From: Nitrococcus mobilis Nb-231
Lineage (GTDB): Bacteria; Pseudomonadota; Gammaproteobacteria; Nitrococcales; Nitrococcaceae
Assembly (NCBI RefSeq): GCF_000153205.1
Contig: NZ_CH672427.1
Location: 2,753,006 to 2,817,005, forward strand
Length of the DNA stretch: 64,000 nt
Direction: 5' to 3'
Under the pieces are notes generated by a model, which saw only the letters and a program-made list of their open reading frames with translations, was not told the origin of the DNA and searched no databases. Positions within the stretch are counted from its first letter, which is position 1; every line of letters starts with the position of its first letter. Below, piece by piece: positions 9,231 to 19,929 of the stretch. Position numbers and translations under genes: made by a program.

Positions 9231-9267
9231 TGGGAGGGCCTTTGCAGGATTTGCGAAGGCCCTCCCA
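9231..9267. terminator. Strong hairpin at convergent gene ends
   Basis: Perfect 12-bp stem (9231-9242 with 9256-9267) and a 13-base loop, 17 bases beyond the ahcY stop on the minus strand and about 140 bases after the chpC-like gene. Neither side has a long T tract, but the position between convergent operons and the stem strength suggest a bidirectional terminator or an mRNA 3'-end stabiliser. Confidence 0.6.
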
Positions 9268-9284
9268 AGATACGTGAGTGTGGC

Positions 9285-10706
9285 TCAGTAGCGGTAATGA
9301 TCGGGTTTATACGGACCGGTCACGGGTATCCCGATATAGTTGGCCTGTTCTTCGGTCAGTTCAGTGAGCTGAGCATCGATTTTCGCCAGATGCAGCCGTG
9401 CCACTTCTTCGTCCAAATGCTTTGGCAGCACGTAGACCCGCTTCTCGTAGTCCCGTTCGCCGCGGAACAGCTCTATCTGGGCTAGGACCTGGTTGGTAAA
9501 GCTGTTGGACATAACAAAGCTGGGATGGCCTGTGGCGCAGCCCAGATTAACCAGCCGTCCTTCGGCGAGCAGGATGATTCGCTTGCCGTCCGGAAAGATC
9601 ACATGATCTACCTGGGGTTTGATGTTTTCCCAAGTATATTGCCGCAGGCTGGTGACATCGAGCTCGCTGTCGAAGTGGCCAATGTTGCACAGGATGGCTT
9701 GATTTTTCATGCGCAGCATATGGCCCTGATCGATCACATGGTAGTTGCCAGTGGCCGTGACGAAAATGTCGGCTTGTTCGACGATACCGGGTTGCTCTAG
9801 ATTGACCACGCGGTACCCTTCCATGGCGGCTTGCAGCGCGCAGATCGGATCGATTTCAGTGACCCACACGGTGGCGCCCAAGCCGCGCAACGACTGCGCA
9901 CAGCCTTTACCGACATCGCCATAGCCGCAGACGATGGCGATCTTGCCGGCAATCATGACATCGGTGGCGCGCTTGATGCCGTCGACCAGTGATTCGCGGC
10001 AGCCGTAGAGATTGTCGAATTTGGATTTTGTCACCGAATCGTTGACATTGATTGCCGCGAACGGCAGGCGCCCTTCCTTTTCCATTTGATACAAGCGGTG
10101 GACACCGGTGGTCGTCTCTTCGGTTACCCCGCGGATGCTCTCGAGCAGCCCCTGGTAAAATCCCGGTTTGTCTTTGAGCCGCTGGCGAATGGCTGCGAAT
10201 GCCGCGCGTTCCTCCTCATTATCGGGGTTATCCAGCACGCTCGGATCGGCTTCTGCACGAGCCCCTAGAGTCGCCACCAAAGTGGCGTCCCCGCCGTCGT
10301 CAAGAATCATGTTGGGGCGGCGGTCTTCCGGCCATTCCATGATCCGATGAGTGAACTCCCAGTACTCCTCCAGGGTTTCACCCTTGTAGGCGAATACCGG
10401 GATACCCCGCTGGGCGATCGCTGCAGCGGCGTGATCCTGGGTGGAGTAGATGTTGCATGAGGCCCAGCGCACCGTGGCGCCGAGCTCGACCAGAGTCTCG
10501 ATCAGCACCGCGGTTTGTATCGTCATGTGCAAGCTACCGGCGATGCGAGCACCTTTGAGCGGTTTCTCAGCGCCGTATTTCTCCCGAAGCGCCATCAGGC
10601 CGGGCATTTCCGTCTCGGCGATGGCAATTTCCTTACGACCCCAAGCGGCTAGGGTCAAGTCCGCAACATGGTGATCGGTTCGGGTGCTTTCCACGACAGC
10701 GTTCAT
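9285..10706 (-). CDS. ahcY: Adenosylhomocysteinase (SAH hydrolase)
   Basis: 473-residue enzyme that reversibly splits S-adenosylhomocysteine to homocysteine and adenosine, relieving product inhibition of methyltransferases. NAD is bound at '[13 protein letters not shown]'; the substrate region '[15 protein letters not shown]' and the conserved C-terminus 'KPDHYRY' are present. It has the ~40-residue insertion seen in many bacterial and plant forms ('[17 protein letters not shown]'). I start at the ATG at 10706 (MNAVVEST) because a GGAG lies 8 bases upstream; the longer reading frame upstream has no family similarity and runs through the riboswitch. It lies downstream of metK on the same strand, and its leader carries an SAH riboswitch, so it should be induced when SAH accumulates. 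Confidence 0.96.
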   Translation of the reverse strand: MNAVVESTRTDHHVADLTLAAWGRKEIAIAETEMPGLMALREKYGAEKPLKGARIAGSLHMTIQTAVLIETLVELGATVRWASCNIYSTQDHAAAAIAQRGIPVFAYKGETLEEYWEFTHRIMEWPEDRRPNMILDDGGDATLVATLGARAEADPSVLDNPDNEEERAAFAAIRQRLKDKPGFYQGLLESIRGVTEETTTGVHRLYQMEKEGRLPFAAINVNDSVTKSKFDNLYGCRESLVDGIKRATDVMIAGKIAIVCGYGDVGKGCAQSLRGLGATVWVTEIDPICALQAAMEGYRVVNLEQPGIVEQADIFVTATGNYHVIDQGHMLRMKNQAILCNIGHFDSELDVTSLRQYTWENIKPQVDHVIFPDGKRIILLAEGRLVNLGCATGHPSFVMSNSFTNQVLAQIELFRGERDYEKRVYVLPKHLDEEVARLHLAKIDAQLTELTEEQANYIGIPVTGPYKPDHYRY

Positions 10707-10726
10707 GGTGTTTCTCCATACCTGAA

Positions 10727-10810
10727 CCGAGCGCCGTTGGTTTAAAGGTCCCGATAATCGCCGAGCCTGGCAGGAATCCAAGACGTGTCCTGTTGCAGCG
10801 CTCCTCGGCG
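10727..10810 (-). promoter_or_regulatory. S-adenosylhomocysteine (SAH) riboswitch
   Basis: Read on the minus strand, the ahcY leader has the conserved SAH-riboswitch core. P1 is CGCCGAG (10810-10804) pairing perfectly with CTCGGCG (10765-10759). P2 is CAGGA (10792-10788) with TCCTG (10775-10771). A pseudoknot helix is formed by GAGCGC (10803-10798) with GCGCTC (10734-10729). The invariant stretch GAGGAGCGCTGC is intact. The ahcY ribosome binding site (10717-10714) lies 12 bases after the pseudoknot arm. Known members of this class are ON switches: SAH stabilises the aptamer and expression of SAH recycling genes rises. The fit to known helices and to the gene served makes this secure. Confidence 0.93.
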
Positions 10811-10979
10811 AGATCGACCATTTCTCGCATAAGCAGGGCGTTAAGGTGAATGTGTTTAGGTGAGGGCGAAGCATGCCATGCTATGAAATCCCTTTTCCCT
10901 AATCGTTTGCTTTGGGTAGAACAACTCCTGTTCCTTGCGCTATACGCCCATTGCACCGAACAGCATCGTGCCCTGTCGA

Positions 10980-12140
10980 CTATAATCCGGCGGCTTCCCG
11001 CAGCATCTCGGCTTTGTCCGTTCTCTCCCAGGTGAAGTTCTCCTCCTCGCGGCCGAAGTGTCCGTATGCGGCCGTTTCCTGGTAGATCGGTCGAACCAGA
11101 TCAAGCATCTTCAGGACCGCGTAGGGGCGCAGATCGAAAAACTCGCGTACGAGCTCTACCAGTCGAACCTCGGATAACCGGCCCGTCCCGAAGGTCTCGA
11201 TACTGATCGAGGTGGGCTCGGCCACGCCGATTGCATAAGAAACCTGAATCTCGCAACGCTCGGCCAAGCCGGCGGCGACAATGTTCTTGGCGACGTAGCG
11301 GCAAGCGTAAGCAGCCGAGCGATCCACTTTGGATGGATCCTTGCCGGAGAATGCGCCCCCACCGTGACGTGCCATGCCGCCGTAGGTGTCGACGATGATT
11401 TTACGACCCGTCAGACCGCAGTCTCCCACCGGGCCGCCAATGACGAACTTGCCGGTGGGATTGATTAGATACTTGGTCCGCTGGTCGATCCATTCACGCG
11501 GAAGAATCGGCTTGATGATCTCTTCAATCACCGCCTCGTGCACATCGGCTTCTTTGATCTCCGGGGCATGTTGGGTGGAGAGCACCACGGTCTCTATTCC
11601 GGCCGGTCGGTTATCCGCGTAACGAAAAGTGATCTGACTTTTGGCATCCGGGCGCAGCCAAGGGAGTCGCCCACTTTTGCGTACATCGGCCTGGCGCCTG
11701 ACGAGGCGGTGCGCATAGGTGATCGGTGCCGGCATCAGGACGTCCGTTTCGTTAGAGGCATAACCAAACATAAGTCCCTGATCGCCTGCTCCTTGTTCCT
11801 CCGGTAGCTGTCGATCGACTCCTTGGGCGATATCCGGTGATTGCTTGCCGATGGCGTTGAGCACCGCGCAGGCATCGCCATCGAAACCCATGTCGCCGTG
11901 GTCATAACCGATCTCTTTGACCGTCCGGCGCGTTAATTCCTCAAGATCCACCCAGGCGCTGGTGGTAATCTCGCCGGCGATGATGACCATGCCGGTCTTC
12001 ACCAGCGTCTCACAAGCCACGCGAGCCTGCCGGTCTTGCGTGAGGATCGCATCCAGCACGGCATCGGAAATTTGGTCTGCGACCTTGTCCGGATGGCCCG
12101 CGGATACGGACTCTGATGTGAATAGGTATTGATTGCTCAT
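10980..12140 (-). CDS. metK: S-adenosylmethionine synthetase
   Basis: 386-residue enzyme making SAM from methionine and ATP, the methyl donor whose by-product AhcY recycles. Family signatures: '[18 protein letters not shown]' near the N-terminus, '[12 protein letters not shown]' in the middle, and '[19 protein letters not shown]' in the last third. Length matches the E. coli enzyme (384). The start is the ATG at 12140 ([11 protein letters not shown]), preceded by an AGAGAG site; 25 further codons are open upstream but lack similarity. ahcY follows on the same strand after 273 bases. No SAM riboswitch is visible in its leader. Confidence 0.96.
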   Translation of the reverse strand: MSNQYLFTSESVSAGHPDKVADQISDAVLDAILTQDRQARVACETLVKTGMVIIAGEITTSAWVDLEELTRRTVKEIGYDHGDMGFDGDACAVLNAIGKQSPDIAQGVDRQLPEEQGAGDQGLMFGYASNETDVLMPAPITYAHRLVRRQADVRKSGRLPWLRPDAKSQITFRYADNRPAGIETVVLSTQHAPEIKEADVHEAVIEEIIKPILPREWIDQRTKYLINPTGKFVIGGPVGDCGLTGRKIIVDTYGGMARHGGGAFSGKDPSKVDRSAAYACRYVAKNIVAAGLAERCEIQVSYAIGVAEPTSISIETFGTGRLSEVRLVELVREFFDLRPYAVLKMLDLVRPIYQETAAYGHFGREEENFTWERTDKAEMLREAAGL

Positions 12141-12754
12141 TGTTTCGACTCTCTTGGCCTGATCCGATCGAGTACTGGCCACGGTCCGCTGTTGAGTCCT
12201 ATCCGAGCCAGGCACTCAAAAGGCCGTATTTCGTAGGAAAAGGGATAACTAAAAATGTGGGTATCGGCACGGTCAAGGCGGTTTTACATCCGACCGTGCG
12301 GCATTGCGTGCATTGCTGGAACCTCCCTTTTCCGTGACCAAGCGCCAAACCATCGTCGCTCTAGGTGTGGGGCGGCGCACTACGTTAGGGCCTGTTAACA
12401 TCTCTTCCGAATTGTGGGAGAGGTTAATGGTTTATCGCAATCGGCCCAACGATAAAGAACCGTGCCGCCCAAGCGCATGGGTTTCATTGTGGCATAGGCT
12501 TGCGAATATAAGAGACTTTCCGTCGCATCGCGGGTAGCTTAAAAGGTTCTCCCAGTTCGCCAACAATTTCAAGTCAAGCGATCGGCTCTTTTGAGAATGT
12601 CGCCTTGCCTGAGCTGGGCATCTCGGCGAGAATTACGCGCTTGCCAATGCGGGTGCTATAGGCGGTGCTCGCGCCTACGTTATTACAGGCTGCCCTACAG
12701 GTGGCGTCTTTGCGGTCCTGCTTAAGAGCCAACAATCGGATCGGGAGCTAGTGA
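12141..12754. other. 614-base gene-free region between metK and tkt
   Basis: Divergent promoter region for metK (left) and tkt (right). An 8-bp inverted repeat, GCACGGTC at 12267-12274 with GACCGTGC at 12292-12299, lies about 130 bases upstream of metK. An imperfect inverted repeat runs from about 12392 to 12427. Open frames inside have no family resemblance or ribosome binding sites. I see no RNA gene or insertion-sequence gene. Confidence 0.6.
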
Positions 12755-14749
12755 ATGCCATCGCGCCGAGAACTTGCCAACGCCATCCGTGCGCTCAGCA
12801 TGGATGCCGTTCAGCGTGCCAAGTCGGGTCATCCGGGTGCCCCTATGGGCATGGCCGATATCGCTGAGGTGCTTTGGAACGACTTCCTGCGCCATAACCC
12901 CGGCAATCCGCAGTGGTGCAACCGAGACCGTTTCGTGCTGTCCAATGGGCATGGTTCGATGCTGCAGTACGCGCTATTGCATTTGACCGGCTACGGTTTG
13001 ACGATCGGCGATTTGCAGCAGTTTCGCCAATTACACTCCAAGACGCCTGGCCACCCTGAATTTGGCTACACTCTCGGCGTGGAGACGACCACTGGACCGC
13101 TCGGCCAGGGGTTAGCCAATTCGGTGGGAATGGCGATTGCCGAGAAAGTCCTGGGTGCACAATTCAATCGACCAGGGCATGCCATTGTCGATCACTACAC
13201 GTACGTTTTCCTCGGTGATGGCTGCCTGATGGAAGGCATCTCCCATGAAGCGTGCTCGCTTGCCGGTACCTTGGGGCTTGGCAAACTCATTGCAGTCTAC
13301 GACGATAACGGCATCTCCATCGACGGCAAGGTGGCGGGCTGGTTTACCGATGATACGCCAGGCCGGTTCGAGGCCTACGGCTGGCACGTAATTCGGGAAA
13401 TCGATGGGCACGATGCCGAGGCCGTGAAGGCAGCCTTTGAACAGGCCCGCAGCGTTGCGGATCGACCCACCTTGATCTGCGCCAAGACCATAATTGGTTT
13501 TGGTGCACCGAATGTCTGTGGCACCCACGGAGTGCACGGTGCCCCGTTGGGCGATGATGAGATTCGCGCTACGCGAGAGTTTCTCGACTGGCCGCATCCG
13601 CCGTTCCACATCCCCGAAGCAATCTATGCGGGTTGGGATGCACACGAGAGTGGCGCACGCTGGGAACGAGAGTGGGATGAAATTTTCGCAGACTATAAGC
13701 GAGCCCATCCTGAGCTGGCGCGTACTTTCGAGCGCCGTATTCGCGGTGACTTGCCGGGATCTTGGCAATCGCTGGCACGGGAGTTGGTACAGCAAGCCGA
13801 TGAGCAAAGGCGAACTGTAGCCACTCGGAAAGCCTCGCAAATGGCGTTGAACGGGTTCGGCCAGCATCTGCCCGAGTTGATCGGTGGCTCCGCCGACCTC
13901 ACGGAATCCAATAACACATGGTGGGATGACTGTACGGCGGTGAGCCGGCAGGACGGCGACGGCAACTATATTTATTATGGCGTGCGCGAGTTCGGCATGT
14001 CAGCCATTGTCAACGGCATTGCGCTTCATGGTGGTTTCGTGCCTTATGCCGGCACCTTCCTAGTATTCTCAGATTATGCGCGCAACGCTGTGCGTATGGC
14101 GGCTCTGATGAAGATCCGAAGCATATTCGTCTATACCCATGACTCCATTGGTCTAGGAGAGGACGGGCCGACGCATCAGCCGATCGAACATCTGGCCACT
14201 TTGCGTTTGATTCCGAACATCAGCCTTTGGCGGCCGTGCGATGCGGTGGAGACTGTGGTCGCTTGGCAAGCCGCGCTGGAGCGTCGTACCGGGCCTACCT
14301 GTCTGAGTCTGTCGCGGCAGAATTTGCCCCACCAACCGCGTGAACCCGGGCAGCTCGAGCAGATTCGCCGCGGTGGCTACGTATTGCGCGACGCCGGGCC
14401 TGAGCCGCAGGCAATCATCATCGCTACCGGGTCTGAGGTGGCGCTTGCCGTAGACGCCCAGGAACGCCTGGCCGCCGAGGGGTATCGTGTGCGAGTGGTT
14501 TCCATGCCCTCAGTGGATACGTTCCTTGCCCAAAATGTCGCTTATCGGGAGTCGGTCTTGCCGAGCGCCATCACAGCTCGGCTGGCTATAGAGGCCGCTG
14601 TGCCCGATTCCTGGTTGCGTTTCGTCGGCCCGCAAGGCCGTATCCTTGGATTATCTGCTTTCGGTGAATCGGCGCCGGGGCCGGATGTTTATCAACAGTT
14701 CGGTTTGACCGTCGATCAAGCGATCGAGACGGTCAGGAATTTGCTCTGA
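12755..14749 (+). CDS. tkt: Transketolase
   Basis: 664-residue thiamine-diphosphate enzyme moving two-carbon units between sugar phosphates in the pentose phosphate and Calvin cycles. Visible signatures: '[18 protein letters not shown]' near the N-terminus, the ThDP motif beginning '[13 protein letters not shown]' and ending with the metal-binding Asn in 'DDNGISIDG', and '[19 protein letters not shown]' in the pyrimidine-binding domain. Length equals the E. coli enzyme. The start ATG follows CGGGAG. It heads tkt-gap-pgk-pyk, all on one strand, the arrangement common in autotrophic proteobacteria (cbbT). Confidence 0.96.
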   Translation: MPSRRELANAIRALSMDAVQRAKSGHPGAPMGMADIAEVLWNDFLRHNPGNPQWCNRDRFVLSNGHGSMLQYALLHLTGYGLTIGDLQQFRQLHSKTPGHPEFGYTLGVETTTGPLGQGLANSVGMAIAEKVLGAQFNRPGHAIVDHYTYVFLGDGCLMEGISHEACSLAGTLGLGKLIAVYDDNGISIDGKVAGWFTDDTPGRFEAYGWHVIREIDGHDAEAVKAAFEQARSVADRPTLICAKTIIGFGAPNVCGTHGVHGAPLGDDEIRATREFLDWPHPPFHIPEAIYAGWDAHESGARWEREWDEIFADYKRAHPELARTFERRIRGDLPGSWQSLARELVQQADEQRRTVATRKASQMALNGFGQHLPELIGGSADLTESNNTWWDDCTAVSRQDGDGNYIYYGVREFGMSAIVNGIALHGGFVPYAGTFLVFSDYARNAVRMAALMKIRSIFVYTHDSIGLGEDGPTHQPIEHLATLRLIPNISLWRPCDAVETVVAWQAALERRTGPTCLSLSRQNLPHQPREPGQLEQIRRGGYVLRDAGPEPQAIIIATGSEVALAVDAQERLAAEGYRVRVVSMPSVDTFLAQNVAYRESVLPSAITARLAIEAAVPDSWLRFVGPQGRILGLSAFGESAPGPDVYQQFGLTVDQAIETVRNLL

Positions 14750-14794
14750 GCCCTGACGTATACCCAATCATTCTAGTCAGCTTGGGAGGTGACC

Positions 14795-15805
14795 ATGGCC
14801 ATAAAGGTTGGTATCAACGGTTACGGCCGTATCGGCCGCAATATTCTACGCGCTCTCTATGAGGCGGGTCGCACGGACGAGATTCAAGTCGCGGCAATCA
14901 ACGATCTTGGCGATGCCGAGACGAACGCGCACTTGACACGCTATGATTCGGCACATGGCAAGTTTCCGGGCACCATCGAGGTCAGCGATGGCAATCTGGT
15001 GGTCAACGGTGATCCCATTCGTGTCCTCTCCGAGCGTGATCCCGGTAAACTTCCCTGGGGTGATCTTGGCGTGGATGCTGTGCTCGAGTGCACTGGTTTG
15101 TTCACTACCGGAGAGAAGGCGGCGGCGCATTTGGAGGGAGGCGCCAAAAAAGTCGTGATCTCGGCTCCGGCCAAAGGTGTGGATGCCACGGTGGTGTATG
15201 GCGTCAACGAGGACACGCTCGCCTCCAGTCACACCGTGATTTCCTGCGCCTCTTGCACGACGAATTGTTTGGCCCCGCTCGTCAAGGTTCTGCACAATGC
15301 CGTTGGGGTGGAGCATGGTCTGATGACCACGATCCACGCCTTTACCAACGATCAGGTCCTAAACGATGTGTACCACCAGGATCTGCGTCGGGCCCGTAGT
15401 GCCGTGATGTCGCAGATTCCGACCAAGACCGGAGCCGCGGCGGCCGTCGGCTTGGTGCTGCCGGAGCTCAACGGCAAGTTGGACGGCTTTGCCGTGCGCG
15501 TTCCGACCATCAATGTTTCGCTGGTCGATCTGACCTTTAGGGCGAGCCGTGACACCTCGGTCGAGGAGGTCAATGGCGTGCTCAAGCAAGCTGCGCAAGG
15601 TCCGCTGCGGGGCGTGTTGGCGTACAATGACGCGCCGTTGGTATCGATCGATTTCAACCATGACCCGCATTCGTCGATTTTCGAAGCGACCTTGACCAAG
15701 GTCACTGGCGATCGTCTGGTCAAAGTCTGTTCCTGGTACGACAATGAATGGGGATTCTCTAACCGCATGCTGGATGTCGCAATCGCCTTGATGAAAGCGA
15801 AGTAG
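14795..15805 (+). CDS. gap: Glyceraldehyde-3-phosphate dehydrogenase, type I
   Basis: 336-residue enzyme interconverting glyceraldehyde-3-phosphate and 1,3-bisphosphoglycerate. Rossmann motif 'NGYGRIGRN' at the N-terminus; catalytic Cys in '[13 protein letters not shown]'; C-terminal '[12 protein letters not shown]'. The sequence after the second strand reads '[14 protein letters not shown]', which resembles the gap forms in Calvin-cycle operons more than the strictly glycolytic GapA ('VGINDLLD'); that is an impression. I start at the ATG at 14795 because GGGAGGT sits immediately upstream; a GTG two codons earlier overlaps that site. It lies 45 bases after tkt and 98 bases before pgk. Confidence 0.95.
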   Translation: MAIKVGINGYGRIGRNILRALYEAGRTDEIQVAAINDLGDAETNAHLTRYDSAHGKFPGTIEVSDGNLVVNGDPIRVLSERDPGKLPWGDLGVDAVLECTGLFTTGEKAAAHLEGGAKKVVISAPAKGVDATVVYGVNEDTLASSHTVISCASCTTNCLAPLVKVLHNAVGVEHGLMTTIHAFTNDQVLNDVYHQDLRRARSAVMSQIPTKTGAAAAVGLVLPELNGKLDGFAVRVPTINVSLVDLTFRASRDTSVEEVNGVLKQAAQGPLRGVLAYNDAPLVSIDFNHDPHSSIFEATLTKVTGDRLVKVCSWYDNEWGFSNRMLDVAIALMKAK

Positions 15806-15903
15806 GCTGGCATGCAGTGACGAGTATACGCATCGGATGCGTGCCGAAGGTGCGCGTCCGGTCGCGTTTTGGTATCGGATCGGGTACGGAGAGATTAAGG
15901 CTT

Positions 15904-17079
15904 ATGGGCGTGCTGCGCATGACCGATTTGGATTTGGCCGGCAAGCGGGTTCTGATTCGGGAAGACCTCAATGTTCCGGTGAAAAATGGGGTGGTTACCG
16001 ACGATACACGGATTCGGGCCTGCCTGCCCACCATTCGTGCTGCGCTCGCAGCATCGGCGAAGGTCATGCTCATGAGCCATTTTGGACGACCCGAGGAAGG
16101 CCGCTTCGACGAGCGCTACTCGCTCGCGCCGGTTGCCGAGCGCCTCTCCGAGTTGCTCGAGCGGCCGGTGCGGTTGGCTCGGGAATGGCTCGAGGGCGTG
16201 CTGCCCGCCGCCGGCGAGGTCGTTCTTTGCGAAAACGTGCGCTTCAATAAAGGCGAGCAGGCGGATGATGCCGCTCTGGCGCAGCAAATGGCCGCGTTGT
16301 GCGACATTTACGTTATGGATGCTTTCGGCACCGCCCATCGCGCCCAGGCTTCTACTCATGGAGTTGCCCGGTTCGCCCCGCAGGCCTGCGCGGGGCCGCT
16401 GCTGATTGCGGAGTTGGATGCGCTGAGCAACGCCTTTGAGCAGCCGGCCCGGCCCATGGTCGCTGTCGTGGGCGGCTCGAAGGTCTCTACTAAACTGACC
16501 GTGCTCGAGTCGTTGATCGATGTGGTCGATTCACTCATCGTTGGAGGCGGTATTGCCAACACCTTCATCGCGGCCGCCGGTCACCCGGTCGGCCGATCGT
16601 TGTATGAGCCGGATCTGGTGGATACCGCCAAGCGACTTACGGCGAGTGCCACGGCGAAAGGAGGCGCAATTCCGCTTCCTGTGGATGTTGCCTGTGCCAA
16701 GGCGTTCGACGAAAAGGCCACGGCGCTTATCAAGACCCTCGATCAAGTGGCAGAGGATGATCTCATTCTGGACATAGGGCCACGTACGGCCGAGCAGTAT
16801 GCGCAAGTTCTCAAGGGAGCCGGCACGATCGTCTGGAATGGGCCGGTTGGTGTATTCGAGTTTGACCACTTCGGTGATGGCACCCGGGTACTGGCGGATG
16901 CCATCGCCGCTAGCGCCGCGTTTTCCCTTGCCGGTGGGGGTGATACGCTGGCGGCGATCTCCAAATACGGTGTCGGTGACAAAATCTCCTATATTTCTAC
17001 GGGAGGCGGTGCGTTTCTGGAGTTTCTCGAGGGTAAGAAGCTGCCTGCTGTCGCGGCCCTCGAGGCGCGGGCCGGCTGA
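15904..17079 (+). CDS. pgk: Phosphoglycerate kinase
   Basis: 391-residue kinase transferring phosphate between 1,3-bisphosphoglycerate and ADP. Diagnostic segments: '[13 protein letters not shown]', 'SHFGRPEEG', '[11 protein letters not shown]', '[15 protein letters not shown]', '[16 protein letters not shown]' and the nucleotide-binding '[14 protein letters not shown]'. The start at 15904 gives [15 protein letters not shown], which lines up with the E. coli N-terminus [15 protein letters not shown]; a longer frame from 15817 has no similarity. An AAGG lies just upstream. Third gene in the tkt-gap-pgk-pyk block. Confidence 0.96.
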   Translation: MGVLRMTDLDLAGKRVLIREDLNVPVKNGVVTDDTRIRACLPTIRAALAASAKVMLMSHFGRPEEGRFDERYSLAPVAERLSELLERPVRLAREWLEGVLPAAGEVVLCENVRFNKGEQADDAALAQQMAALCDIYVMDAFGTAHRAQASTHGVARFAPQACAGPLLIAELDALSNAFEQPARPMVAVVGGSKVSTKLTVLESLIDVVDSLIVGGGIANTFIAAAGHPVGRSLYEPDLVDTAKRLTASATAKGGAIPLPVDVACAKAFDEKATALIKTLDQVAEDDLILDIGPRTAEQYAQVLKGAGTIVWNGPVGVFEFDHFGDGTRVLADAIAASAAFSLAGGGDTLAAISKYGVGDKISYISTGGGAFLEFLEGKKLPAVAALEARAG

Positions 17080-17334
17080 TTTTCCCATTCGGCACGGGGT
17101 AGGCATTAGATGTGTTACTTGAAACCGGGCAGTGCCTTCGGTCAGCACCCTTTAAGTAAGGCTACGCGACGGCTGCGTGCTCGGCGTTGGAGTGCTGAAT
17201 GCGTTGGAATATTGATTCGCAGCTCTCGCCCCTGGGTGGCGCACCGCTGCGATCCTCGAGAAATTCGATGAATTCCATTTCTTTTAAGGGAGGGCGTCGG
17301 CGCTGATTCTCTCACAGAGGAAAAGGTAGGCTAT

Positions 17335-18786
17335 ATGGTCCGTCAGACCAAGATTGTCGCAACTCTGGGGCCTGCAACCGATCGTGAGCCCGCTTTGAAC
17401 AGCGTGCTGCGGGCGGGCGTCGATGTGGTCCGCTTGAATCTCTCCCATGGCAATCACGATGAGCATCGACAGCGTGCAGCTAAGCTTCGGCGCGCAGCTC
17501 AACACCACAACCGGGTGGTCGGATTGCTGTGTGATCTCCAAGGGCCCAAGATTCGTATCGAAAACTTTCGTGACGGCATGGTGGAGCTGGTCGAGGGGCA
17601 GCGATTTTTCCTTGATCCTTCGCTAGCGGAAAATGCCGGCACCCAAAGCGGTGTCGGTGTAGGCTACGCCGATCTGCCACAGGATGTCGTTGCCGGGGAC
17701 GTGCTGCTACTCAACGATGGGCTCATTCGCCTGAGCGTCGATCGAGTGGAGGACTGCCGGATTTTTACCACCATAGAGATTGGCGGTACCTTGTCGGGCC
17801 ACAAGGGCATCAATCGGCTCGGTGGTGGGCTCTCGGTTGGTGCCCTGACCGATAAAGATCGTCTGGACATCAAACTCGCAGCGGAGCTGCAAGCCGATTA
17901 CCTGGCGGTTTCCTTCCCCAAGGGGGGCGACGACATCGAGGAGGCGCGCGAGTTACTGCGCGCCGCCGGTGGCGATGCCGCCATCGTTGCTAAAATTGAG
18001 CGCCGCGAAGCAGTAGATAACTTGGCCGAGGTCATAAAGGCGGCTGATGCGGTGATGATCGCGCGCGGCGATCTAGCCGTGGAAATCGGCGACGCCGAAC
18101 TGCCGGGTGTGCAAAAGCGCATCATGCGGTTGTCCCGAGAACGTGATTGCGTTGTGATCACCGCAACTCAGATGATGCAATCCATGGTGGATCATCCGAT
18201 GCCCACGCGTGCCGAGGTGTTGGATGTGGCCAATGCCGTTTTGGATGGAACGGATGCGGTGATGCTGTCAGAGGAATCCGCAGTAGGGCGTTACCCGGCC
18301 AAAGCCGTTGCAGCCATGGCGCGCGTGTGCGTTGGCGCAGAGCGCTATGCTGAGGAGGCACACCCCCCACTTTCGGGTCCGGAACCCCACTACACGCGTA
18401 TTGACGAGACCATTGCCAAAACGGCAATCGCGGCGGCCAACCAGCTTAGCGTGCGGGCCATCGCTGCCATGACGGAATCCGGTGCTACTGCGCGGTGGAT
18501 GTCGCGTATCAGCACGGACATCCCGATCTACGCACTCTCCGAGCAACCACGCACTCGCACCAAAGTGACGCTCTATCGGGGAGTGCACCCGATCAATTTC
18601 GATCCAGCTGGGCGCGATCACGTCGCGGCCAATCGCGGTGCAGTCGATGAACTTCTCAAAGCGGGCGCCATTCGCGAGGGTGATCTGGTACTGATTACCA
18701 AGGGGGATTTGGCTGGTGTTCAGGGCGGCACCAATACCATGAAAATCGTGCGGGTGGGCGATCCCATTCCAAGTGACTCAATGTAA
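17335..18786 (+). CDS. pyk: Pyruvate kinase
   Basis: 483-residue enzyme converting phosphoenolpyruvate and ADP to pyruvate and ATP. N-terminal 'TKIVATLGPATD' and 'VVRLNLSHGNHDEH', the catalytic-Lys region 'AIVAKIERREAVDNL', the metal-binding 'MIARGDLAVEIGDAELPGVQK', and 'DGTDAVMLSEESAVGRYP' are intact. Similar in length to PykA. It is preceded by 255 bases with no gene after pgk, so it may have its own promoter. Its end converges with purC. Confidence 0.95.
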   Translation: MVRQTKIVATLGPATDREPALNSVLRAGVDVVRLNLSHGNHDEHRQRAAKLRRAAQHHNRVVGLLCDLQGPKIRIENFRDGMVELVEGQRFFLDPSLAENAGTQSGVGVGYADLPQDVVAGDVLLLNDGLIRLSVDRVEDCRIFTTIEIGGTLSGHKGINRLGGGLSVGALTDKDRLDIKLAAELQADYLAVSFPKGGDDIEEARELLRAAGGDAAIVAKIERREAVDNLAEVIKAADAVMIARGDLAVEIGDAELPGVQKRIMRLSRERDCVVITATQMMQSMVDHPMPTRAEVLDVANAVLDGTDAVMLSEESAVGRYPAKAVAAMARVCVGAERYAEEAHPPLSGPEPHYTRIDETIAKTAIAAANQLSVRAIAAMTESGATARWMSRISTDIPIYALSEQPRTRTKVTLYRGVHPINFDPAGRDHVAANRGAVDELLKAGAIREGDLVLITKGDLAGVQGGTNTMKIVRVGDPIPSDSM

Positions 18787-18865
18787 CGTTCCGGGGGCCG
18801 AGACCAGTAGCAGTTTCTTTTGTTAGCGTGCCTTTGCCGGCAGTAAACTGGCGTTCAGGGTTTCA

Positions 18866-19765
18866 TCAGTCCGCCTCGACCAGTCGCCGCTGTGCCTCCC
18901 GGTATTTCTCTGCGGTCTGCGCAATGATCTTCGCCGGCAGACGTGGACCGGGAGTCGTCTGATCCCAGGCCAGTGACGCGAGGTAGTCGCGCACGAACTG
19001 CTTGTCGAAGCTTGGCGGCGAGCTTCCCGACCGATACTGATCCGCGGGCCAGAAGCGCGAGGAGTCCGGAGTCAAGATCTCGTCGATGAGCAGCAGTTGA
19101 CCATCGTGATCGCGGGCGAATTCGAACTTGGTGTCCGCGATGATGATGCCGCATCGGCGTGCGTAGCTGGTGGCCTCATTGTAGATTTTCAGTGTCATGC
19201 GGCGCACCTGCTCAGCGGTATCGTGACCGAGTATCTGCACAGTTTGAGCGAAATCGATGTTTTGGTCGTGACTGCCCGCAGTGGCCTTCGTGGCGGGCGT
19301 GAAAATCGGTTCGGGAAGCTGATCGGCCTGTTGTAGGCCCGGAGGTAAGGGTATGCCGCAGACTTGGCCGCTGCGCCGATACTCGTTCCAGGCCGAACCG
19401 ACGAGATAGCCGCGCGCTACGGCCTCGATCGGTAGGGGTTGCAGTCGTCTTACTACCATTGCCCGGGATTGCACCTGGCGAACTTCGCTGGCCCGGGTCA
19501 GTACTGACTCGAGGGGATCTGCCAGGAGATGGTTGCCGATGATAGGGCGCGTTCGCTCGAACCAGAAGCGGGACAAAGCCGTGAGTATGATGCCCTTTCC
19601 GGGTATCGGATCCGGTAGGATGACATCAAACGCCGAAAGACGATCGGTGGTGACGATGAGCAGACGCGCATCGTCAATCTCGTAGATATCCCGCACCTTG
19701 CCCCGTTGGACGAGCCGCAAGTCGGTAAGTTGGGATTTGAATAAGGTCTCGGGAACGGTTGCCAT
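18866..19765 (-). CDS. purC: SAICAR synthase
   Basis: 299-residue ATP-dependent ligase joining aspartate to CAIR in de novo purine synthesis. 'RGKVRDIYEIDDARLLIVTTD' near the N-terminus, 'SAFDVILPDPIPGKG', 'EAVARGYLVGSAWNEY', and 'IADTKFEFARD' with 'DEILTPDSSRFWP' are family hallmarks. It belongs to the longer (~300-residue) form rather than the 237-residue enterobacterial one. It stands alone, convergent with pyk and divergent from moaB; purH and purD are at 53-56 kb. Confidence 0.94.
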   Translation of the reverse strand: MATVPETLFKSQLTDLRLVQRGKVRDIYEIDDARLLIVTTDRLSAFDVILPDPIPGKGIILTALSRFWFERTRPIIGNHLLADPLESVLTRASEVRQVQSRAMVVRRLQPLPIEAVARGYLVGSAWNEYRRSGQVCGIPLPPGLQQADQLPEPIFTPATKATAGSHDQNIDFAQTVQILGHDTAEQVRRMTLKIYNEATSYARRCGIIIADTKFEFARDHDGQLLLIDEILTPDSSRFWPADQYRSGSSPPSFDKQFVRDYLASLAWDQTTPGPRLPAKIIAQTAEKYREAQRRLVEAD

Positions 19766-19929
19766 GAACGGTATCGCTGTGGGCCAATCTTTTAGTTGGT
19801 TAATGTATGCGAGCTTATTATATTCCGGGTGGCTGCGGCCGGAAATGACTCGCGGTGCTTAAATGCGGTGCTGTTTGCTTTTCTAATATAATGTGTTGTG
19901 GCCTAAAGGGTGCGTTCGGGCGAGGGGAG

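Noticed and set aside
12141..12300. SAM riboswitch upstream of metK
   Set aside because: Only a simple inverted repeat is present; no SAM-I or SAM-II core could be recognised.
12384..12402. TAGGGCCTGTT shared with the last bases of the window (63987-63997), resembling an insertion-sequence end
   Set aside because: Eleven shared bases are expected by chance many times in 64 kb, and no transposase or matching second end is visible.
12304..12537. 77-codon frame upstream of tkt
   Set aside because: No ribosome binding site and no family pattern; lies in a divergent promoter region.
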